A stretch of DNA of 64,000 nucleotides from IMG/VR virus record IMGVR_UViG_3300038468_000190, positions 62,001 to 126,000 of that record; one strand, given 5' to 3'. Under the pieces are notes generated by a model. The model worked only from the letters and a program-made list of their open reading frames with translations. It did no database searches and was not told where the DNA came from. The DNA comes from a virus. Made by a program: the position numbers and the translations under genes. Below, piece by piece: positions 59,285-64,000 of this stretch. Every line of letters starts with the position of its first letter. The stretch's first letter is position 1.

Positions 59285-62200
59285 ATGTTCTCGGAGAACC
59301 GTCCCGAGCTCGCCCTGCTTCGCGGCAAGCGCGGCCCCGACGTGCTCGAAAAGTGGACGGCTGTCTTCGGCGAGGGGCGCCAGGATACGACCGCGCGCTA
59401 CCGGGAGATCCTCGATCGCATTGCGCGCCCTACCGCCGGCGAGGGGCCGTACGTCGGCCGTTACTCCAAGGAGACGGGGCGCGCGTACGGGCACGCCATC
59501 GCCGAGTTTTTCGAGTGGTGCGCACGGCAGCATCGCCGGCCCGTCCTACCCCGCGAGGTCAGCCGGCGAGACGCCGAGGACTACGTCGCCTGGCTCGCCG
59601 ATCGGCCCTTCAGCCTCGAAGAGGAGCGCCTCCGAGACGGCGACGCCGAGGGCCGGCTTACCATTTACGAGGCCGTGAAGAAGCTCGGCTCGGCCGATCT
59701 CTCGAGCATCCGGGCGGAGCTTCCCGAGCGGCTCGGAAAGAACAAGGCCGCGCTCGCGCACGAGCTCGGGCGGATGGTCCTTCACGATCTCCTCGTCCGG
59801 AGCCCGACGCTCGACGAGCTCAGAAAAACCGATCCGCAGATCGGCATCCGTCACTTCTCCGTGCCGATGCCCGGCGGCGGCGCCATGGATCTCGACGACG
59901 TCTTCGTCTACTCGACGCCGGAGCCCCGCGGCCTCAGCCGTTCGACGATCGCGCTCCGGCTCTCCGCCCTCTCGCGCTTCTGGCAGGAGCTCTGCCGCGG
60001 CGATCCGGAGACGCCGCCGCTCGTACGGTTCAACGTGTTCGACGAGATCTTGTCGCGCGTCTCGCGGGGGCTCGCGGCCGATAAGCGCGCCGCGCGCGCG
60101 CGTAAGGCCCGGCTTACGCCCGAGCTCGTCTCGCGCCTGCTCAATGCGGCTGACGGCCAGACGCTCGTAGAGAAGCGCGACGCGGCGCTGTTTTGGTTCG
60201 TGGTGCTGATGGGCTCGCGCGTCAGCGAGGCGCGGCTCATCCTCCGGGACAAGCCCCGCGACGTCCACCACGCGCCGGGCTGGCTCGAGCCGCTCTCGAC
60301 GCCGGTCGTCGTCGAGCTCGTCCGAAAGGGCGGCGTCCACCATCGCTTGCCCTATCCGCCGTACGCCCTCCGAGCGCTCTACGCGTTTCAGACCGAGCTC
60401 GAGCGCCACGCCGCGCCCCGCGGGAGCCAATCCGAAGATCCGCGCTCGCCCGGCTACGTCCAGCCGCGCTCGCCCAAGTGGCGCTACAAGGCGCTAGCCG
60501 AAGAGCCCGACGCGCCGCTCTTTCCTCCGGTCGTCTTCTGGGGCGCAAACTCCCCCGAGCTCTACGAGGAGCAGAAACCGAATCCCCTTCGGCCCGACTA
60601 CCGCCGGCCGATGAGCGCGGCCGGCGTCCGGGCGATCTTGAAGAAGATCGCCAAGAAGGCCGGGCTCTCGCCGGAAGAAGAGCGCGCCGTCCACAGCCAC
60701 GCCTTCCGGCACTTCGCGGCGACGGCCATGGCCCGTCGCGGTAAGCCCCTCCGCGAAATCAAGACCCTCCTCGGCCACTCGAGCATCACCGTCACCGAGG
60801 GCTACGTCGAGGACGAGACCGACTTGGCCGCGCTTTCCGGTCAGAACGAAATTCTTGACTACATCGCGACCGGCGAGACGGCGCCTGGCGCGCCCGCCCC
60901 CGCGCCCGCGCGCGTGGCGCCACGAGCGCCTCCAGAAGCGCCGCCGGCTCCCCCTCGGGTCATCGAGACGGTCGGCGTCAGAGCCCCTGAGAGGCGCCCC
61001 GAAGAGCCGGGATTGCCCGCCGAGTCGCCCACCGCCCGGAAGGGCCCCGAGACGCACGAGGTCGGAAGGGGCCTCGTCGCCGTCTCGGAAAAGGGGCCGC
61101 TCCCTCCCGACCGATTCCCCGGAAAGCCCGACGTCTCGGCGGGCTCGCCCTACTACGCCTACGCCGACATCGGCTCGGAAGACGCGGCCGACAGAGAGCC
61201 CATTCACTTCACCAGGGTAGGGCCCGCTCGAGCCTCCACGCGCGCGACGCTCTACGAGAAGGCCGGCAAGAAGATGGTCCAGGAGGATCCGTTTCTCGCC
61301 CGCCACTACGATCCGTGGCCGCTCGGCTACGGGATTGGCGAGACGTCGCTCCTTCCGTGGTTTGCGCGCGGCGCTGCCTCGAAGCACGGCGACGTCGTCG
61401 TCGACGTCCGCACGCGTACGGGCGAAAAGAAGAAGGCCGTCGTCCCGCCGCTTCCCGTCTTCGCCCCCGAGCAGCTCTACTCCGAGCTCAAGGCGAAGAC
61501 GCTCTTCTCGCGGGTCGAAGCGATGCGCGAGCGGTTCCTCAAAGAGGAGCCGACGAAGGCGTTCGGGCTCGACAGGTGGTGGGGCGCCTTTCAGGAAATC
61601 AGTAAGGGCCTCTCGGCTGGCACGAAGGGGAAGTTTCGATTCGTGCCGTTCGAGTCGGCGGGGGCGGTCGGTAAGGACGTCCGCGCCCACGACGACGAGT
61701 ACCTCGCCGCCTGGCTCGAAAAGAACGCCGGCCGCTACACGACGACCGTGAGGGCCTTCGAGAGCATCGAGCGGCCGCGCGGCGGGGCGCGCGACGAAGA
61801 AGAATGGGCCGCCTTCCGGGAGGCGTTTGCAAAGGCGTCGCTCGTCGGCGTGAGCCCGGCGGAGGAACTGCCGGACTGGTTTATCTTGGACGATCCCGTC
61901 AAAGACATCTGGAAGCAAAACCCGGAGGAGTGGGAGTGGTTTTCGAAATGGATCGGCGCCGTGACGGGCCAGAAGCTCACGAGCGCGCGAAAGGACGAGC
62001 GCGCCTCCGAAGTCCGGCTCGCCGAAGAAACGCGCCGCACGCGGATCGACGAAGCCCGCGAGCTCCTCAAGGCCTACTTCGAAAGCGTCGAGACCCTGCA
62101 CCGCGCGGGGCGCGCGCGCGACAAGGACGAGGCCGACAGGGAGCGCGAGACGATTGCCCTTCTCACCGAGCGCCTGGGAGCCCTCGGCGTCAGGGATCCG

Positions 62201-63124
62201 AAGACGGCCAAAGAGCTCCCCCGCACGCTCTCGGCGCGGATCGAGACGCTCCTCTCCGAAGCATTCCCCGAAGCCGGCGTCGAGCTCGTCGACCCGAACG
62301 TCCTCGAGAGCTCGCTCTTCGACAAGGAGTCATTTCGGATTGACAGGTTCGAGCACACGATTGTCCACACGGAAGCTTTCCGCGCGGAGTTTGCCGAGCG
62401 CTACGACGGGCGGGACTCGGAGTGCGTGATGCGCCGCGCGGCGCGCGGAATGTGGGAGCACGTGAAGCGCCATGGCATTCCGATCCAGCGCGGCACCGAG
62501 CGGTCGAGCGAGTACAGCCTTCTCTACTCGGTCATGCTCTCGTACATCGCCTGGATCGTCCCCTGCCCGCCGGACATCGAGAAGCGCATGACCGAAGTCA
62601 CCAAGGGCGAGCTCACCGGCGAGGAGGCGCGCCTTCGCTACCTCGGAGCGTTCCGGAAGGCGTCCGCGCGGCTTCTTCGCGTGACGCGTGACCACGACGA
62701 GGAAGAGCTTCTCGAAGCCGCGATGGACGAAGGGCTCGACGCGATGGGCGCGGCCGAAGTCCTCGAAGCCTCCCTCGTCGAGGACAGCCTCCGGGCCGCC
62801 GTAGCGCTACCGAGCGCGCCGGTCACCGAAGCTCTGGCCCGCACGGCCGTAGAATCCGGCGCCGTCGCGGTCAGTAGCCGCCGCCCCGCCGTCATCGTGG
62901 CGCGACGCGTGGGCCGGCAGGTCGTTCGCGACGTGCCGGTGCCGGCTGCTACCTACTTCTCGGTCGGCGACGACGACGAGGATGCCGAGCTCGCGCCGAA
63001 TGCGCCTCCCCGGCGCTACCTGACGCCGAATGCTCTTCGCGCGGGCCTCGCCTCCATGCGCCGGCCCGAAGAGACGATGCCGTCCGTCCTCCGTATGATG
63101 ACGGCGATGACGATCGGCTTTTAG
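59285..63124 (+). CDS. Large tyrosine recombinase with long C-terminal extension
   Basis: 1,279 aa. SAM-like core-binding segments lie within residues 55-260 (TGRAYGHAIAEFFEWCARQ, STIALRLSALSRFW). The catalytic domain keeps R312 (MGSRVSEAR), K348, H472 and R475 (HSHAFRHF), H498 (LLGHSS) and Y507 (EGYVEDE): a complete active site. After about residue 530 a Pro/Ala linker leads to about 700 residues with no known motif, charged and helical, including AETRRTRIDEARELLKAYFE-type coils. Usual integrases are 300-450 aa. It may integrate or resolve the element, with the extension recruiting DNA or protein. Confidence 0.8.
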   Translation: MFSENRPELALLRGKRGPDVLEKWTAVFGEGRQDTTARYREILDRIARPTAGEGPYVGRYSKETGRAYGHAIAEFFEWCARQHRRPVLPREVSRRDAEDYVAWLADRPFSLEEERLRDGDAEGRLTIYEAVKKLGSADLSSIRAELPERLGKNKAALAHELGRMVLHDLLVRSPTLDELRKTDPQIGIRHFSVPMPGGGAMDLDDVFVYSTPEPRGLSRSTIALRLSALSRFWQELCRGDPETPPLVRFNVFDEILSRVSRGLAADKRAARARKARLTPELVSRLLNAADGQTLVEKRDAALFWFVVLMGSRVSEARLILRDKPRDVHHAPGWLEPLSTPVVVELVRKGGVHHRLPYPPYALRALYAFQTELERHAAPRGSQSEDPRSPGYVQPRSPKWRYKALAEEPDAPLFPPVVFWGANSPELYEEQKPNPLRPDYRRPMSAAGVRAILKKIAKKAGLSPEEERAVHSHAFRHFAATAMARRGKPLREIKTLLGHSSITVTEGYVEDETDLAALSGQNEILDYIATGETAPGAPAPAPARVAPRAPPEAPPAPPRVIETVGVRAPERRPEEPGLPAESPTARKGPETHEVGRGLVAVSEKGPLPPDRFPGKPDVSAGSPYYAYADIGSEDAADREPIHFTRVGPARASTRATLYEKAGKKMVQEDPFLARHYDPWPLGYGIGETSLLPWFARGAASKHGDVVVDVRTRTGEKKKAVVPPLPVFAPEQLYSELKAKTLFSRVEAMRERFLKEEPTKAFGLDRWWGAFQEISKGLSAGTKGKFRFVPFESAGAVGKDVRAHDDEYLAAWLEKNAGRYTTTVRAFESIERPRGGARDEEEWAAFREAFAKASLVGVSPAEELPDWFILDDPVKDIWKQNPEEWEWFSKWIGAVTGQKLTSARKDERASEVRLAEETRRTRIDEARELLKAYFESVETLHRAGRARDKDEADRERETIALLTERLGALGVRDPKTAKELPRTLSARIETLLSEAFPEAGVELVDPNVLESSLFDKESFRIDRFEHTIVHTEAFRAEFAERYDGRDSECVMRRAARGMWEHVKRHGIPIQRGTERSSEYSLLYSVMLSYIAWIVPCPPDIEKRMTEVTKGELTGEEARLRYLGAFRKASARLLRVTRDHDEEELLEAAMDEGLDAMGAAEVLEASLVEDSLRAAVALPSAPVTEALARTAVESGAVAVSSRRPAVIVARRVGRQVVRDVPVPAATYFSVGDDDEDAELAPNAPPRRYLTPNALRAGLASMRRPEETMPSVLRMMTAMTIGF

Positions 63125-63606
63125 CGATTGCCGAGCACCGTGAACGCGCTCGCGAGGTCCTCGAAGTAGAGGCCGTTCGCGATGGTCTGGATGAGGAGGT
63201 AATCGTCACCGCTTCCAGGCGTCGCATCGATCGGCGTCCGCTTGTAGATTCCGACGACCAGCCCCGTGAACTCCCGGCTCGTCCCGCCGGCAGGATCGGT
63301 GCTCCCGTCACTCACGCCAGTCGCGTCGATGCGCAGGACCACGTTTCCGAGAAACTCGGTGACCGTATCGTTTTCCGGATCCTCGATGACGTCGAGGTTC
63401 AGCGCGGCCACGGTGCCGGCCTGCACGTCCTGAACGAGCGCATTGTCCCAGAGCACCGTGCGCGTCTCCTGGGGATCGTTCTGGCTCGAGGCCTCGGCGA
63501 TCACGTTACCGAAGCGCGGGCCCTGAGGCTGAAGGGTCGGCTGAAGAGTCGCCGAGAGCGACGTCTTCTGGATCCGGGCAGCCACTACCTTGAGTACGTC
63601 CGCCAT
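63121..63606 (-). CDS. Putative virion-type protein (161 aa)
   Basis: Beta-rich. The end IQTIANGLYFEDLASAF then VLGNR is echoed in the neighbouring gene. It overlaps the recombinase stop convergently by 4 bases. Probably a structural protein of the next cluster. Confidence 0.5.
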   Translation of the reverse strand: MADVLKVVAARIQKTSLSATLQPTLQPQGPRFGNVIAEASSQNDPQETRTVLWDNALVQDVQAGTVAALNLDVIEDPENDTVTEFLGNVVLRIDATGVSDGSTDPAGGTSREFTGLVVGIYKRTPIDATPGSGDDYLLIQTIANGLYFEDLASAFTVLGNR

Positions 63607-63609
63607 AGT

Positions 63610-64000
63610 TCACCGGTTCGGGACGAGCGCGATGTGCGTGATGGGCATCTCGTAGTAGAGGCCGTTCGCGGTGCGGATGAGAAGACGCGCGATGCCGCCG
63701 TTTATGACGTAGACGTCGACGACCTCGCCCACGTATTCGTTCGAGAACTGGACCGTGATGTCAGGGACATCCGGGTCGCTCGCCTGCTTCAGGCCGACCA
63801 CGACCTTGTCCATGAACGCCTGCCTCGTCAGCACATCCGGAGGCGTCACGAGATCGAGCGCGTCTTCCCGCACGCCGCTCGCCATGAGGGCGCTCGCGTT
63901 GATCGCCCACGTGATGCCGTTATCCGCAACGGTCGCGATGATGAGGTTCGGGGCGCCGGCGACGATCCGCGTCACGACCGCGAGGACCGGCGGCTGGGGA
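63610..64000 (-). CDS. Paralog of neighbouring protein, start beyond window
   Basis: The frame is open to the window edge (GTG at 63975 is a possible internal start). LLIRTANGLYYEMPITHIAL then VPNR matches the end of the gene at 63121. Beta-rich structural type. Confidence 0.5.
   Translation of the reverse strand, partial: PQPPVLAVVTRIVAGAPNLIIATVADNGITWAINASALMASGVREDALDLVTPPDVLTRQAFMDKVVVGLKQASDPDVPDITVQFSNEYVGEVVDVYVINGGIARLLIRTANGLYYEMPITHIALVPNR

Noticed and set aside
60494-62101. 535-aa minus-strand frame inside the recombinase gene
   Set aside because: Antisense shadow; the plus frame carries the full recombinase active site.

Overview
The window is 64 kb of very GC-rich DNA packed with short, overlapping genes. 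Stop and start codons are often shared as ATGA, GTGA, TTGA or TGATG. There are almost no housekeeping genes. It holds virion or adhesion proteins, four kinds of cell-wall enzyme, tRNAs, a large tyrosine recombinase and long runs of small unknown proteins. This is the texture of a large tailed phage, prophage or phage-plasmid. No capsid, portal, terminase or polymerase gene is recognisable, so the window is only part of the element. A lipoprotein with Gly-Thr-rich repeats and a Cys-rich end (40061-40639), of a style common in Myxococcota, suggests a host in that phylum; this is inference.

Layout. 1-6.2 kb: a glycan-modification cassette with an iron/2-oxoglutarate oxygenase-like protein, two SAM methyltransferases (one fused to an HtrL/YibB-like glycosyltransferase), a second HtrL/YibB-like protein and a GT2 glycosyltransferase. 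6.3-16.3 kb: putative fibre and receptor-binding proteins, including a collagen-like fibre, a beta-helix spike, a lectin-like protein and a possible glycosidase. 16.3-24.3 kb: a metalloprotease, two tRNA genes with enlarged anticodon loops, a Pth2-type peptidyl-tRNA hydrolase that starts on the CCA of the second tRNA, a lysis set (amidase, M15 peptidase) and more paralogous structural-type proteins. 24.3-30.7 kb: a ribbon-helix-helix regulator with a perfect 20-bp palindrome upstream, an SGNH hydrolase, a lytic transglycosylase and two divergent protein-kinase-like proteins.

30.74-33.77 kb is the most striking locus. A 15-repeat CRISPR array, with decayed repeats at its far end, lies directly downstream of and in the same orientation as a 630-aa TnpB/Cas12-type effector. 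Two of the three RuvC catalytic residues are replaced (D to E, E to R). Between the conserved nuclease core and the array lies a segment rich in stable hairpins, several with C(UUCG)G loops. The effector reading frame crosses this segment and stops inside the first repeat. No cas1 or cas2 is present. It looks like a compact, binding-only type V-like silencing system or a TnpB-to-Cas12 intermediate.

33.8-47.0 kb: about 37 small minus-strand genes, including an HD phosphohydrolase, an FkbM methyltransferase and a lipoprotein. 47.0-47.2 kb: a symmetric divergent control region with two 32-bp palindromes nested in a longer inverted repeat. 47.2-58.8 kb: about 33 small plus-strand genes, including a Ycf46-like AAA+ ATPase. 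58.8-64 kb: a dual-specificity phosphatase, a 1,279-aa tyrosine recombinase with a long unknown extension and a copy of the palindrome half-site just upstream, then two paralogous minus-strand proteins.

How it may fit together (inference): the divergent control region would drive the two early small-gene operons, and its motif may tie recombinase expression to the same regulator. The kinases and phosphatase may manipulate host signalling, the tRNA/Pth2 unit may counter translation-directed defence, and the CRISPR effector may silence competing elements or host genes.
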